From Halomonas sp. Y3 (GTDB taxonomy: Bacteria > Pseudomonadota > Gammaproteobacteria > Pseudomonadales > Halomonadaceae), in the NCBI RefSeq assembly GCF_024137965.1, contig NZ_CP099975.1:248001-312000 (forward strand): a stretch of 64,000 nucleotides of DNA, in the 5' to 3' direction. The notes below the pieces were generated by a model. That model made no database searches. It had not been told where the DNA came from and saw nothing but the letters and a program-made list of their open reading frames with translations. The translations under genes and the position numbers were made by a program. Shown here in pieces: positions 16,288-25,374 of the stretch. The stretch's first letter is position 1; every line of letters starts with the position of its first letter.

Positions 16288-17041
16288 GCCTACCGAGCTG
16301 TCGCCCAACCACAAGCCGACGGAGCCGCAGCGTCGCCGCAAGTTCGGGGCAGGGAAGGGCAGCAGGAAGACCCTCTACGGTCTGCTGACGGTCAGCCTGG
16401 CCGGTGCTGTGGTGTCGGGGGCTCTGCTGTTGAGGCCGGCGCCTGAGGAGGTGCCGGTGGAATCTCTGGTGCAGTCCCAGGTGCAGCAGGCGTTGGTACC
16501 GCTGGAGGAGGCGCTCGCCCGAGTGGAATCGCAGCAGACGGTGCTGGAGCAGCACCTGGCGGAGCTGGACCAGCGTCTCGAGCGAGCCGAGCAGCGCGGG
16601 CTGGAGAATGCCGCCGATATCACCGCCGCACAGGCGCAGCTGGAACAGCGGGATCCGCTTGAGCCCCGCCTGGCCGAGCTATCCGAGACGCTGAGCCACC
16701 TGGATAGCGAGCTCAACCTGCGCGTCACCGCCCAGAACGAGCAGATCCAGACGCTGGAGAAGCGCCTCGAGCAGAGCCGGCAGGCGGCACCACGCCCGGC
16801 ACCTTCCCGCCAGGCGCCGCGGCCAGCGGCCCCGCCGTCGCCCCCGTTCCAGGTCACCGGCGTCGAGTCCCGGGGCGGGCGCCCCTACGTTGGCGTTTCG
16901 CCCAACGGCCTGTCGAGCCTGCGGGATATCCGGCTGCTGGGCGTCGGGGATCGCCAGGATGGCTGGGAGCTGACCAGTATCCGCGGCACCCACGCCGTCT
17001 TCAGCCGCAACGGCCGCTCCGTCGACGTCCAGATTCCCTGA
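16280..17041 (+). CDS. Membrane-anchored coiled-coil protein of the transfer cluster
   Basis: A 253-residue bitopic protein. A basic N-terminal region is followed by one membrane segment around residues 33-52 (LLTVSLAGAVVSGALLL) and a long coiled coil from about 60 to 165 (heptads rich in Leu, Gln, Glu). A Pro/Ala linker leads to a small C-terminal domain (FQVTGVESRGGRPYVGV). The form suggests a periplasmic spacer or scaffold of the secretion apparatus. It lies between the PilL-like and TIGR03759 genes, the usual place for a poorly named ICE protein. Confidence 0.8.
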   Translation: MREPTELSPNHKPTEPQRRRKFGAGKGSRKTLYGLLTVSLAGAVVSGALLLRPAPEEVPVESLVQSQVQQALVPLEEALARVESQQTVLEQHLAELDQRLERAEQRGLENAADITAAQAQLEQRDPLEPRLAELSETLSHLDSELNLRVTAQNEQIQTLEKRLEQSRQAAPRPAPSRQAPRPAAPPSPPFQVTGVESRGGRPYVGVSPNGLSSLRDIRLLGVGDRQDGWELTSIRGTHAVFSRNGRSVDVQIP

Positions 17042-17060
17042 GCCCACCGGAGATCCTGCG

Positions 17061-17816
17061 ATGACAAACCCGAAACCTGCTGTGCTTGCCGCGATGACCG
17101 TTGCCGTGGCGCTGCTGGCCAGCCAGGCCGCTGCCCAGTCCACTGCCCAGTCCACCATGGAGCATCGCCCCGATGCCTCCGCCGTGATTCAGGAGGCCCA
17201 GCGGCTGCTCGAGAGCGAGCGCACCACCACGCGCACGCAGCGGGCCGAGGCCTGGAGGCTGACCGAGCGCGACTGGGAGCGCTACGAGACGCTGATGGAG
17301 GGGCCGCGAGGGATCTGGTCGCCCAACCTCGATCCCATCACCGCCCTGGGCGTGGAGGCGCGCAGCGCCGAGGAGCGCCGCCGCTATGCGGAGCTGCTGG
17401 TGGCCGTGGAGCGCGAGCGCACCGAGCGGGAGCTGGCGTTCCAGCGGGCCTACGACGAGGCTTGGCAGCGCCTCTATCCCGACGAGATGCCGGTGGATGA
17501 GTTCACCTTGCGGCCGCGCAACGCCTTTCACTTCACCGACGAGGGTGCGCTGCAGGCGCGCCTGACGGTGTATGTGGCAGTAGAGGCGTGCGAGCGCTGC
17601 GACAGCACCGTCAGCGAGCTGCTGGCCCAGGGCGCCCAGATGGACATCTTCGTGCTCGACAGCGACGGCGACGACGCCGTGATACGCGACTGGGCCCGCC
17701 GCGCGGGCGTGCCGGCGGATCGCGTGCGGGCGCGGGACATCACCCTCAACCACGGCCAGCCGGACCCCGAGCACGGCATCACCATGGGGTCGCTGCCGCA
17801 GGTCTACCCGAGGTGA
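17061..17816 (+). CDS. TIGR03759-family ICE protein
   Basis: A 251-residue exported protein. A signal peptide (MTNPKPAVLAAMTVAVALLA) probably ends in AAAQS near residue 26. A helical charged middle is followed by a C-terminal thioredoxin-like part, with CERC near residue 177 and DIFVLDSD. The family is restricted to integrating elements and sits upstream of the transglycosylase, as here. CERC hints at thiol chemistry in the periplasm, which is inference. Confidence 0.87.
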   Translation: MTNPKPAVLAAMTVAVALLASQAAAQSTAQSTMEHRPDASAVIQEAQRLLESERTTTRTQRAEAWRLTERDWERYETLMEGPRGIWSPNLDPITALGVEARSAEERRRYAELLVAVERERTERELAFQRAYDEAWQRLYPDEMPVDEFTLRPRNAFHFTDEGALQARLTVYVAVEACERCDSTVSELLAQGAQMDIFVLDSDGDDAVIRDWARRAGVPADRVRARDITLNHGQPDPEHGITMGSLPQVYPR

Positions 17817-17825
17817 GGAGGGGGT

Positions 17826-18410
17826 ATGAGGCTGACAGCATGCCGACGCCTGGTGATGGGCTGCGCGCTTGGCTGTGGTCTGGCGGTGGTGTCATCGCTG
17901 GCGAATGCCACCGTAGTACCGCCTGCGTACTTCGACGCCGCAAGCCTGCACCAGGTCCCGCCAGAAGTGCTCTATGCAGTGGCCACGGCGGAATCGGTAG
18001 TCAGCTTGAAGGTGGGGCGCCGGCCCTGGCCCTGGACCCTGAACGTGGCGGGGGAGGGCTTCCACTTTGCGACTCGCCAGGCGGCCTGCGATGCCCTGGT
18101 GCTGGCCCTTCAGGAAACCCGCGTCGTGGACGTGGGCATCGCCCAGCTCAACGTGCGCTGGCAGCCGCAGCTGTTCGGCGCTGGCAAACGCTTTCCCCAC
18201 CCCTGCGATGCCCTGGACCCCTACGCCAACCTGGAGGAGGCGGCCCGCCTGCTGCGCGGCCACTTCGAGGTCACCGGCGACTGGGTGCAGGCGGCCGGGC
18301 GCTACCACCGTCCCGCTGGCGGAGAGCCGGCGGCCCGCTACCGCCGCCTCGTCGCCGCCGAGCTCGAGCGGCTGCAAGCGTCTCGCCAGCGGCAGCTGGC
18401 AGCCAACTAA
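17826..18410 (+). CDS. Lytic transglycosylase, SLT domain
   Basis: A 194-residue exported enzyme. A signal peptide covers about the first 28 residues. The SLT domain follows with LYAVATAES near residues 47-55 (catalytic Glu in the AES triplet), VDVGIAQLNVRW near 107 and DPYANLEEAARLL near 132. It cuts peptidoglycan so that the conjugation channel can cross the wall, the same role as VirB1. Start ATG 17826 lies nine bases after the previous gene. Confidence 0.92.
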   Translation: MRLTACRRLVMGCALGCGLAVVSSLANATVVPPAYFDAASLHQVPPEVLYAVATAESVVSLKVGRRPWPWTLNVAGEGFHFATRQAACDALVLALQETRVVDVGIAQLNVRWQPQLFGAGKRFPHPCDALDPYANLEEAARLLRGHFEVTGDWVQAAGRYHRPAGGEPAARYRRLVAAELERLQASRQRQLAAN

Positions 18411-18424
18411 GGGAGAGTCGACCG

Positions 18425-19000
18425 ATGATGAAATGTAATCTCTGCCGCTGGACGTTACCCGCTCTGATGGGTGGGCTCCTTGGGCTGCTTGCCGCCATTG
18501 CCCAGGCGGAGACGATGCCCGAAATGTCCCTAGCCGAGCGGCCTGCCCTGGAGGTGCTTGCCGACCATGGCGGGGAGCCGGCCCGCCCCTACTTCGTTGC
18601 CATCGGCATGGCCGACGTGCCGGAGGAGGAGGGCTATGCCCCGGATACGCGTGCGCCGGTGGCGTTCAGCGAGGCGGATATGCTGCCGGTGACCAGCGAG
18701 CGGCTGTCGCCCGGCGAGGTGCGCTTTCGACCGCTGGAGCTGCCGAGCCACATGACGCCCTTCTTCCTGGTCGGCGACGATGCGCTGTCGCTTCGCTGGC
18801 TGGAGGCCCGCGGGGAGACCCTGCGCGAGCTCAACGCGGTGGGGCTGATCGTCGAGGTGGCCACACCCGAGGGGCTTGAGCGCCTGCGCGAGGCGGCGCC
18901 GGGGCTCGAGCTGCGCCCCACGCCGGGGGACGACCTGGCCGGTCGGCTGGGCCTGGCCCACTACCCGGTGCTGGTGACGTCTCAGGGGCTGGAGCAGTAG
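18425..19000 (+). CDS. TIGR03765-family ICE protein (PFL_4695 type)
   Basis: A 191-residue exported protein with a signal peptide ending in AIAQA near residue 28. The mature part matches the PFL_4695 type, with FFLVGDDALSLRWLEARGE followed by LNAVGLIVEV. The ATG at 18425 follows GGGAGAG; the open frame extending far upstream is a shadow of the neighbouring genes. It lies directly before traD, the conserved place in this ICE class. Confidence 0.87.
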   Translation: MMKCNLCRWTLPALMGGLLGLLAAIAQAETMPEMSLAERPALEVLADHGGEPARPYFVAIGMADVPEEEGYAPDTRAPVAFSEADMLPVTSERLSPGEVRFRPLELPSHMTPFFLVGDDALSLRWLEARGETLRELNAVGLIVEVATPEGLERLREAAPGLELRPTPGDDLAGRLGLAHYPVLVTSQGLEQ

Positions 19001-19009
19001 GAGCGCGCG

Positions 19010-21304
19010 ATGAACCAGACACACCCCCTGGAGGCGCTGCTGCGCCCGGCGGTAGAGCTCAACACCGCCCTGGTCTGCCTGGCCTGTGCGGTGCTCTGCA
19101 TCATGGCACCCTGGTCGCTGGCCCTGTCGCCCAGCGTGGGCTACGGCATGGCGGCGGGCTTTGCCGCCTTCGGGCTGTTGCGGGCTCGGCAGGCCTGGGT
19201 GGTGCTGCGCTACCGCCGCAATATGAAGCGCCTGCCGCGCTTCGCGCTGCGCAGCCGGCAGATCCCGGTCAGCCAGCGGCTGCTGTGGATGGGCAAGGGC
19301 TTCAAGTGGGAGGCGCGCCACACCCAGCGGCTGCATGAGAGCCAGCAGCCCCACGTGCAGCGCTATCTGCGCCCGGGGCCCGCCTACCGCGTCGCCCGGG
19401 AGCTGGAGAACCGGTTGGAGCGCTATGGGGCCGGTCGGCCGCTGGTGAAGCTGCTCGCCGCGGATGTGCCCTGGAATCCTGTGCGCCCGCTGCCGCCGGT
19501 GGGCGGCATGGCGGCACTGCACGCCGTGGAGTGGAAGGAGCGCGACGTCTACCTGCCCCTGGGGGAACGGGTGGGTCACACCCTGGTGGAGGGCACCACC
19601 CGGGTCGGCAAGACCCGGCTCGCCGAGATCCTGATCACTCAGGACATCCATCGCGGCGACGTGGTGATCGCCTTCGACCCCAAGGGCGACGCCGACCTGA
19701 TGATCCGCATGTATGCCGAGGCGCAGCGGGCGGGCCGTGGCGATTCATTCTACGTCTTCCACCTGGGCTGGCCGGATATCTCCGCGCGCTACAACGCCGT
19801 GGGCCGCTTCGGGCGCATCTCCGAGGTGGCCACCCGGCTCGCCGGCCAGCTCTCCGGGGAGGGCAATAGCGCCGCCTTCCGCGAGTTCGCCTGGCGCTTC
19901 GTCAACATCGTGGCCCGGGCCCGTCATGCCCTGGGGCAGCGTCCCACCTACGAGCAGATCCTCTCGGACGTGGTGAACATCGACGGCCTGATGATCGAGT
20001 ACGCCCAGCAGACCCTGACCCGCCACGACCAGCACGCCTGGGAGCGTATCACCACCATCGAGGGCAAGCTCAACGACAAGAACATCCCCCGCCAGTTTCA
20101 GGGCCGCGACAAGCGGGTGGTGGCCATCGAGCAGTACCTGCAGCAGGTCAAGGTGGTGGACGCCGTGCTCGAGGGGCTGCGCAGCGCCGTGCGCTACGAT
20201 AAGACCTACTTCGACAAGATCGTGGCGAGCCTGCTGCCGCTGCTGGAGAAGCTGACCACCGGACGCATCGCCGAGCTGCTCTCGCCGGACTACGACGACA
20301 TCGAAGACCCTCGGCCGATCATCGATTGGCAGCAGATCATCCGCAAACGCGGCATCGTCTACGTGGGCCTGGATGCCATGTCTGATTTCGAGGTGGCCCA
20401 GGCGGTGGGCAACTCCATGTTCGCCGACCTGGTCTCGGTGGCCGGCCATATCTACAAGCACGGCATCGATGACGGCCTGCCGGCGGTGAACGGCAAGCGC
20501 ATGGGCAAGGTGCCGATCAACCTGCACTGCGACGAGTTCAACGAGCTGATGGGCGACGAGTTCATCCCGCTCATCAACAAGGGGGGCGGTGCCGGCATCC
20601 AGGTCACCGCCTACACCCAGACCCTCTCCGACATCGAGGCGCGCATCGGCAACGCCGCCAAGGCTGGCCAGGTGGTGGGCAACTTCAACAACCTGGTGAT
20701 GCTGCGGGTGCGCGAGGAGAAGACCGCCGAGCTGCTGACCCGGCAGCTGCGCCAGGTCAACGTGGCCACCCGCATGCTGGTCAGCATGGCCTCCGACTCC
20801 AGCGACATCGCCAACGATATCGACTTCACCAGCTCCGGCGGCGACCGCATCAGCACCGTGCAGGTGCCGATGATCGAGCCTGCCGACGTGGTATCGCTGC
20901 CCAAGGGGCAGGCCTTCGCCCTGCTCGAGGGTGGCCAGCTCTGGAAGGTGCGCATGCCGCTGCCGCTACCCGACAGGCACGAGGACATCCCCGGCAGCAT
21001 CGCCGAGCTCGCCGAGCGCATGAAGCGCGACTACACCACCGGCGAGCAGTGGTGGACCGCGGTGATGCCGCCGCCGGTGAACCTGGAGCTGGGCGAGCTA
21101 GGGGCCGAGCTCCCGGTGCGGGCCCGCGATGCCCAGGAGCCGCCGCCTGCGCAGGCAGAAGCCCGAAGGGAGGAGCATGACAAGGACGAGGCCAAGGTGC
21201 GCCGGCAGGGGGAGGAGGCCGAGGATCAGCTGCTCGACGAGTGGCCGTTGGCCCAAGAGAGGGAGAACCGTGATGAACATCGAGACAACGCCCATGACGC
21301 CTGA
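19010..21304 (+). CDS. traD: Type IV coupling protein TraD
   Basis: A 764-residue ATPase that links the relaxase-DNA complex to the secretion channel. Two N-terminal membrane segments (residues about 20-65) precede the RecA-like domain, with Walker A GTTRVGKTR near residue 195, FDPKGDAD near 223 and Walker B LHCDEFNEL near 504. The tail is acidic and charged. Length and context match the TIGR03743 SXT-TraD type. Its end overlaps the next small gene. Confidence 0.95.
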   Translation: MNQTHPLEALLRPAVELNTALVCLACAVLCIMAPWSLALSPSVGYGMAAGFAAFGLLRARQAWVVLRYRRNMKRLPRFALRSRQIPVSQRLLWMGKGFKWEARHTQRLHESQQPHVQRYLRPGPAYRVARELENRLERYGAGRPLVKLLAADVPWNPVRPLPPVGGMAALHAVEWKERDVYLPLGERVGHTLVEGTTRVGKTRLAEILITQDIHRGDVVIAFDPKGDADLMIRMYAEAQRAGRGDSFYVFHLGWPDISARYNAVGRFGRISEVATRLAGQLSGEGNSAAFREFAWRFVNIVARARHALGQRPTYEQILSDVVNIDGLMIEYAQQTLTRHDQHAWERITTIEGKLNDKNIPRQFQGRDKRVVAIEQYLQQVKVVDAVLEGLRSAVRYDKTYFDKIVASLLPLLEKLTTGRIAELLSPDYDDIEDPRPIIDWQQIIRKRGIVYVGLDAMSDFEVAQAVGNSMFADLVSVAGHIYKHGIDDGLPAVNGKRMGKVPINLHCDEFNELMGDEFIPLINKGGGAGIQVTAYTQTLSDIEARIGNAAKAGQVVGNFNNLVMLRVREEKTAELLTRQLRQVNVATRMLVSMASDSSDIANDIDFTSSGGDRISTVQVPMIEPADVVSLPKGQAFALLEGGQLWKVRMPLPLPDRHEDIPGSIAELAERMKRDYTTGEQWWTAVMPPPVNLELGELGAELPVRARDAQEPPPAQAEARREEHDKDEAKVRRQGEEAEDQLLDEWPLAQERENRDEHRDNAHDA

Positions 21305-21563
21305 TACCGCGGCAACCGCCATCGTCTCCAGCGTCGCCCTGGAGAGCGGCTCTTTGAGTGAGCTGCCGCCGGCCCTGTACGGGCTGCTCGACTACGTGGT
21401 CATTGGCATCGACCGCATCGAGCTGACCCAGCGCGCCTATCGCAAGGGGCTCTCGCCGGTGTGGGAGCAGGGCGAGCACCCCCATGAGGGGCGACTGATC
21501 CTGCACTACCACGACCGCCGCTGGTCGCTGCTCTGCTCGCTGACGCCGGTGAGGGTGCACTGA
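21273..21563 (+). CDS. Small ICE protein overlapping the end of traD
   Basis: A 96-residue protein whose ATG lies 32 bases inside the traD 3' end, with GGGAG upstream. It has no membrane segment. The C-terminal half reads as strands (GRLILHYHDRRWSLLCSLTP). A small protein at this site is usual in PFGI-1-class elements but has no established role. The longer upstream frame overlaps traD more and looks like a shadow. Confidence 0.7.
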   Translation: MNIETTPMTPDTAATAIVSSVALESGSLSELPPALYGLLDYVVIGIDRIELTQRAYRKGLSPVWEQGEHPHEGRLILHYHDRRWSLLCSLTPVRVH

Positions 21564-21564
21564 G

Positions 21565-22257
21565 ATGGCCACGGCAGAGCGCGCCCAGGAAACCCGACGC
21601 GGCTGGCTCTCCACGCTGTTCGGCCTGCCGTTTCAGATCATGGCGGTGCTGGTGGTCTCGCTGCTGATGTCGGTGCTGATCGAGTGGGCGGGGATCTACT
21701 GGCAGTGGTGGAGCCAGCCCGGGGCCCAGCACGCCCTGGAGACCCTGGAAGCGGAGGTGGCCCGGCTGGATACTACCTTCACCCGCTCGCTGCTGGTCTC
21801 GGACCCGGTCGCCCTGGCGACGGGGGCGGTCAGCCGAGCCTATGACTGGCTGTTCGTGAGGAGCGGGATCTCGGCTTGGCTCGAGACCAGCGCCCATCAC
21901 GGCGGCTGGCTCGGCACCCTGCATGTCTACGTGCAGGCGGCGCTCTACGTCACGCTGATGACCCTGACCCGGGTGGTCATCCTGCTGCTGACCTCGCCGC
22001 TCTTCGCCCTGGCGGCCCTGGTCGGCTTCGTCGACGGCCTGGTGCGCCGCGACCTGCGCCGCTTCGGTGCGGGGCGCGAGTCCGCCTTCATCTACCACCA
22101 TGCCAAGCGAGCCATCACACCGGTCTTCGTGGTGGGCTGGCTGCTCTACCTGAGCGTGCCCTTCGCCATCCACCCCAACGCCTTCCTGCTGCCCTGCGCA
22201 GCGCTCTTCGGCCTGCTGGTCAGCATCGCCACGGGGAGCTTCAAGAAGTACCTCTGA
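21565..22257 (+). CDS. TIGR03747-family ICE membrane protein
   Basis: A 230-residue inner-membrane protein with about four hydrophobic segments: residues 15-40 (IMAVLVVSLLMSVLIEWAGI), about 120-150, and two near 185-225. It contains GFVDGLVRRDLRRFGAGRES, characteristic of the family. It follows the small gene after traD by one base and belongs to the channel-assembly set. Confidence 0.9.
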   Translation: MATAERAQETRRGWLSTLFGLPFQIMAVLVVSLLMSVLIEWAGIYWQWWSQPGAQHALETLEAEVARLDTTFTRSLLVSDPVALATGAVSRAYDWLFVRSGISAWLETSAHHGGWLGTLHVYVQAALYVTLMTLTRVVILLLTSPLFALAALVGFVDGLVRRDLRRFGAGRESAFIYHHAKRAITPVFVVGWLLYLSVPFAIHPNAFLLPCAALFGLLVSIATGSFKKYL

Positions 22258-22298
22258 GGCCCCACGTCGCGGACCTTCCGCGGCCTCTCGGTTATCGT

Positions 22299-22320
22299 CC
22301 GGAGCCTTCACGGGCTCCGG
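22299..22320 (+). other. Perfect 8-bp hairpin in the gap before the RAQPRD gene
   Basis: CCGGAGCC 22299-22306 pairs with GGCTCCGG 22313-22320 around a six-base loop. No T-run follows, so termination is uncertain; partial termination or RNA stabilisation inside the transfer operon is possible. A second small stem (CGCGG/CCGCG) lies just upstream. The 194-base gap holds no gene. Confidence 0.5.
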
Positions 22321-22451
22321 TGCTTGCGTGTCCAGGGTGTTGAGCGGGCAGAGATAAACGTCGTGTGCGGCGCTTATGGTTTCCTGCTGCGCTGCACCCC
22401 GGCGGGCGACAGGATGACGGCAATGCCAGCCAACGGATGGACTGTCTTGCC

Positions 22452-22805
22452 ATGACGCTTCGCCGCCTGCCACGGGCCCTGACGCCCCTGCTCCTGACGC
22501 TGCTGACCGCCCATTTCGGTATCGCACATGCCGCCGAGCGCGATGGCCTGCGCGATGAGATCGCCCGCCAGGATCTGGCCCTGATCCAGGACCAGCTGGC
22601 CCAGATCCAGCGCATTGTGGACCGGCTCGAGGGCCGCGTCGGGGAGTTCGACCCCCACACCACCCGCGTCTTCCTGGACGTGCCGCGCCTGCGCCGTGAC
22701 CTCGAGGCGGTGGCCGAGGGCATTGATGACGTGCTCGAGCCGCCTCGCTTGCCGCCTCGGCAGCCTGCGCCGCTCGCCGGCGACTACCTGCGGGAGCGGT
22801 ACTGA
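22452..22805 (+). CDS. RAQPRD-family ICE protein
   Basis: A 117-residue exported protein with a signal peptide ending near residue 27 (GIAHA). The mature part is helical (QDQLAQIQRIVDRLEGRV), followed by RVFLDVPRLRRDLEAV. The family is named after a C-terminal RAQPRD stretch; here the equivalent reads RLPPRQPAP, a divergent form. The ATG at 22452 gives a clean signal peptide. It is directly before the TIGR03758 gene with a one-base overlap. Confidence 0.83.
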   Translation: MTLRRLPRALTPLLLTLLTAHFGIAHAAERDGLRDEIARQDLALIQDQLAQIQRIVDRLEGRVGEFDPHTTRVFLDVPRLRRDLEAVAEGIDDVLEPPRLPPRQPAPLAGDYLRERY

Positions 22806-23020
22806 TGGAGGCCTTCGCCGCCGGTGCCGGCTTCGAGGCGCCGCCTCTGGGCATCCTGATTGCCGGGGTGGGCTGCACCGTGGTGCTGCTCTGGGCGTGC
22901 TGGAGCGCCATCTCCTCCTACCGAGGCTATGCCAAGGGGCGCGTCAGCGGCGACGACTTCGGCTTTGCCGCCCTGCGCGCCGTCTTTCTGGTCGTGGTGA
23001 TGTTCTGGATTTTCCTATGA
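22805..23020 (+). CDS. TIGR03758 / DUF3262-family ICE membrane protein
   Basis: A 71-residue protein with two membrane helices, at about residues 16-38 and 52-71, joined by a short loop with GYAKGRVS. Size and order match the TIGR03758 family. Small two-helix proteins at this place are thought to be pilin-like or channel components. It overlaps the RAQPRD gene by one base (TGATG). Confidence 0.88.
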   Translation: MEAFAAGAGFEAPPLGILIAGVGCTVVLLWACWSAISSYRGYAKGRVSGDDFGFAALRAVFLVVVMFWIFL

Positions 23021-23079
23021 GGTCACCGGCCTCGAACCCTGCGTCATTCAGCAATTCGTTACTCAAGAAGGAGCTCGTT

Positions 23080-23460
23080 ATGACTACCGTGCGTTCACTC
23101 TTCTCTCGTGCTCGTGCTCGTGCTCATGCCCAGCCCCGGGGCTTTGCCGCGCTTGCTGCGGCGGGGCTCTTGCCGGCCCAGGCCATGGCGCAGGGGCTGC
23201 CCTCCATGGAGGCACCGTCGCGAGGGGAGGGGGATGGCCTGCTCACCACTCTGCAGAACTACCTGTTCGACTTCGGCGCCTTGGGCGGCCTGATCCTGGC
23301 CACGGTGGCCTTCCTGATCGTCGCCATCGCCGCCATTGCCACCTTCAACGAGGCCCGGGTGCGCGGCGAATGGTCGAAGTTCGGCGTGGTGGTTGTGGTG
23401 GGGGTGGTGCTGATCATCGCCATCATCTGGCTGGCCACCAAGGCGTCGGAGATCCTCTGA
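23080..23460 (+). CDS. TIGR03745 / DUF2976-family ICE membrane protein
   Basis: A 126-residue protein with a long signal-like N-terminus cleaved probably after AQAMAQ near residue 38, then two membrane helices around 60-85 and 100-120. Family members resemble TraA/VirB2-type pilins in size and topology, so it may be the pilin subunit (inference). The ATG at 23080 follows AAGGAG. It ends one base into the next gene. Confidence 0.88.
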   Translation: MTTVRSLFSRARARAHAQPRGFAALAAAGLLPAQAMAQGLPSMEAPSRGEGDGLLTTLQNYLFDFGALGGLILATVAFLIVAIAAIATFNEARVRGEWSKFGVVVVVGVVLIIAIIWLATKASEIL

Positions 23461-23843
23461 TGGCCAACCGTCTCGACTTTCTGCCGACCCGCCTCAACGC
23501 CGCGCCGGTGGTGTTCCGGGGCATGACTGGGCATGAGGTTGGGATGATGGCCCTGGGCGGCCTGGCCGCGGGCCTGCTGCCGGGCGCGATCGGCGCCTGG
23601 CTGCTGGAGGCCATCGCCATGGTGCCCACTGTGGCCTTCGCCTGTGCCGGCATGGCGCTCTACTTCGGTGGCGCCGTCATGCGGCGGCTGCGTCGCGGCC
23701 GTCCCGCCTCCTGGCTCTATCGCAGCCTTCAGTTCCGCCTGGCCCGGCAAGGCATACGGCTATGGGGCGGCGAGACCCTGATCACCCGCTCCGGCCCCTA
23801 CTCGCGGCGGCGGATGCGCTACCAGCCGGGAGGACGGCCATGA
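23460..23843 (+). CDS. TIGR03750 / DUF3487-family ICE membrane protein
   Basis: A 127-residue inner-membrane protein with two helices around residues 28-70, followed by a basic cytoplasmic tail (RRLRRGRPASWLYRSLQFRL). Size and topology recall VirB3/TraL-type proteins that dock on the VirB4 ATPase. It begins with MANRLDFLPTRLNAAPVVFR, typical of the family, and overlaps both neighbours. Confidence 0.88.
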   Translation: MANRLDFLPTRLNAAPVVFRGMTGHEVGMMALGGLAAGLLPGAIGAWLLEAIAMVPTVAFACAGMALYFGGAVMRRLRRGRPASWLYRSLQFRLARQGIRLWGGETLITRSGPYSRRRMRYQPGGRP

Positions 23844-24487
23844 GTCGCTTTCGTCACGCCCTGAGCGCCCGGGATGCTCATATCACCACCCTGCGCCTGG
23901 TCATCGCGGTGCTGGCCCTGCTGAGCGCCGGCCTGTGGTGGGGCTGGAAGTCGGCCCCGGAGAACCTAACCATCCACAATCCGCCCGACCTGCGCTCCGG
24001 CAGCACCCGCGCCTGGTGGGAGGTCGACCCCTCGAGCGTCTACGCCTTCGGGTTCTACGTCTGGCAGCAGATCAACCGCTGGCCCTCCGACGGCCAGAGC
24101 GACTATCAACGCAACCTGCAGGCCTACTCGCCCTTTCTCACCCCCTCCTGCCAGCGCTACCTGGACAACGACTACGAGACCCGCAACCGCCGTCAAGAGC
24201 TCTCCGGGCGCGTGCGCGGCATCTACGAGATCCCCGGGCGCGGCTATCGCGCCAGTGCCGTCGAGGTGCTGAGCCGCGATGCCTGGGTGGTGACCCTGGA
24301 TATGGCCATCGACGAGCAGTACGCCGGCACGCCGGTGCGCGACCTGTTCATTCGCTATCCGCTGCGCATCGTGCGCGCCGACGTGGATCCCCAGCGCAAC
24401 CCCTGGGGCCTGCAGGTGGACTGCTTCGAGGGCACCCCGCAGCGCCTGGCGGTGCCCGGCCGTGAGGAGGAAGGAGACCCGCTATGA
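23840..24487 (+). CDS. TIGR03746 / DUF2895-family ICE protein
   Basis: A 215-residue bitopic protein with one membrane helix near residues 20-40 and a periplasmic domain. Family and position match the VirB8/TraE-like component of the channel: it follows the VirB3-like gene and precedes the VirB9-like one. The sequence FGFYVWQQINRWPSDG is characteristic. The ATG at 23840 overlaps the previous stop (ATGA). Confidence 0.88.
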   Translation: MSRFRHALSARDAHITTLRLVIAVLALLSAGLWWGWKSAPENLTIHNPPDLRSGSTRAWWEVDPSSVYAFGFYVWQQINRWPSDGQSDYQRNLQAYSPFLTPSCQRYLDNDYETRNRRQELSGRVRGIYEIPGRGYRASAVEVLSRDAWVVTLDMAIDEQYAGTPVRDLFIRYPLRIVRADVDPQRNPWGLQVDCFEGTPQRLAVPGREEEGDPL

Positions 24488-25374
24488 AGCGCGTGATACT
24501 GGCCTGCCTGGCGAGTGCGATGCTGGCCGGCGACGCCCTGGCGGTGGAGATCATGCACTGGGAGCGCCGTCCCCTGGAGATCCCGCTGCCGGTCGATGAG
24601 GAGCGCATCGTCACCCTGGACCGCAACGTGCGGGTGGGGCTGCCGCCGGCCCTGGCCAACCCCGAGGTGCTGCGCGTCCAGAGTGCCGGGGGCGTGCTCT
24701 ACCTGAAGGCCTTCGAGGCATTCGAGACCCAGCGCGTGCGGGTACAGGACGTGGAGAGCGGGGATGTGCTGCTGCTGGACCTCTCGGCCCGCGAAGGGGC
24801 CAGCGGCGAGGAGATCCTGGTAGTGGACAGCCGCGAGGCGTCGCCGGCCAGTGGAAATGCTTCATCGGGTTCGTCCACGGGAAGCAGCGGGGCGCAGGCG
24901 TCAGAGGCGTCACGGCCTTCGGCTCAGGCGTCAGGCGGTGACGCTCAGCGGGCCACCGCCACGCCGGTGCCCGTGCTGCTGACCCGGCATGCCGCCCAGT
25001 CTCTCTACGCGCCACAGCGGACCATCGAGCCTCTGCGCGGCGTCTCGCGCGTGCCCATGCGGCTGCCCGAGTCGCTCGGCACCCTGCTGCCGTCGCTGCC
25101 GGTGACCGCCACGCCCCTGGGCGCCTGGCGGCTCGATGGCTGGACGGTCACCGCGGTGAAGCTCGAGAACAACGACCGGCGACGCGCCTTCGAGCTCGAC
25201 CCGCGCTGGCTGCAGGGAGACTTCTACTCCGCGACCTTCATGCACCCCTACCTGGCCCCGCGGGGCTCCGTGGAGGACACCACCACGGTCTTCCTGGTCA
25301 CCCGGCGCGGCGGCCTGGACAGGGCGCTGATACCGCTGGAGGAGATGGATCAGGCCGAGGAGGGCACCTCATGA
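24484..25374 (+). CDS. TIGR03749 / DUF3438-family ICE protein
   Basis: A 296-residue exported protein. The signal peptide ends near residue 21 (GDALA). The N-terminal domain (PLEIPLPVDEERIVTLDRNV) has the strand-rich pattern of VirB9/TraK-like proteins, followed by a Ser/Ala-rich linker around 115-160 and a C-terminal domain. It probably belongs to the outer-membrane core complex. It overlaps both neighbours by four bases. Confidence 0.88.
   Translation: MKRVILACLASAMLAGDALAVEIMHWERRPLEIPLPVDEERIVTLDRNVRVGLPPALANPEVLRVQSAGGVLYLKAFEAFETQRVRVQDVESGDVLLLDLSAREGASGEEILVVDSREASPASGNASSGSSTGSSGAQASEASRPSAQASGGDAQRATATPVPVLLTRHAAQSLYAPQRTIEPLRGVSRVPMRLPESLGTLLPSLPVTATPLGAWRLDGWTVTAVKLENNDRRRAFELDPRWLQGDFYSATFMHPYLAPRGSVEDTTTVFLVTRRGGLDRALIPLEEMDQAEEGTS

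Noticed and set aside
17588-18424. Long N-terminal extension of the TIGR03765 gene
   Set aside because: It reads through two well-supported genes in another frame. The ATG at 18425 gives a proper signal peptide and follows GGGAGAG.
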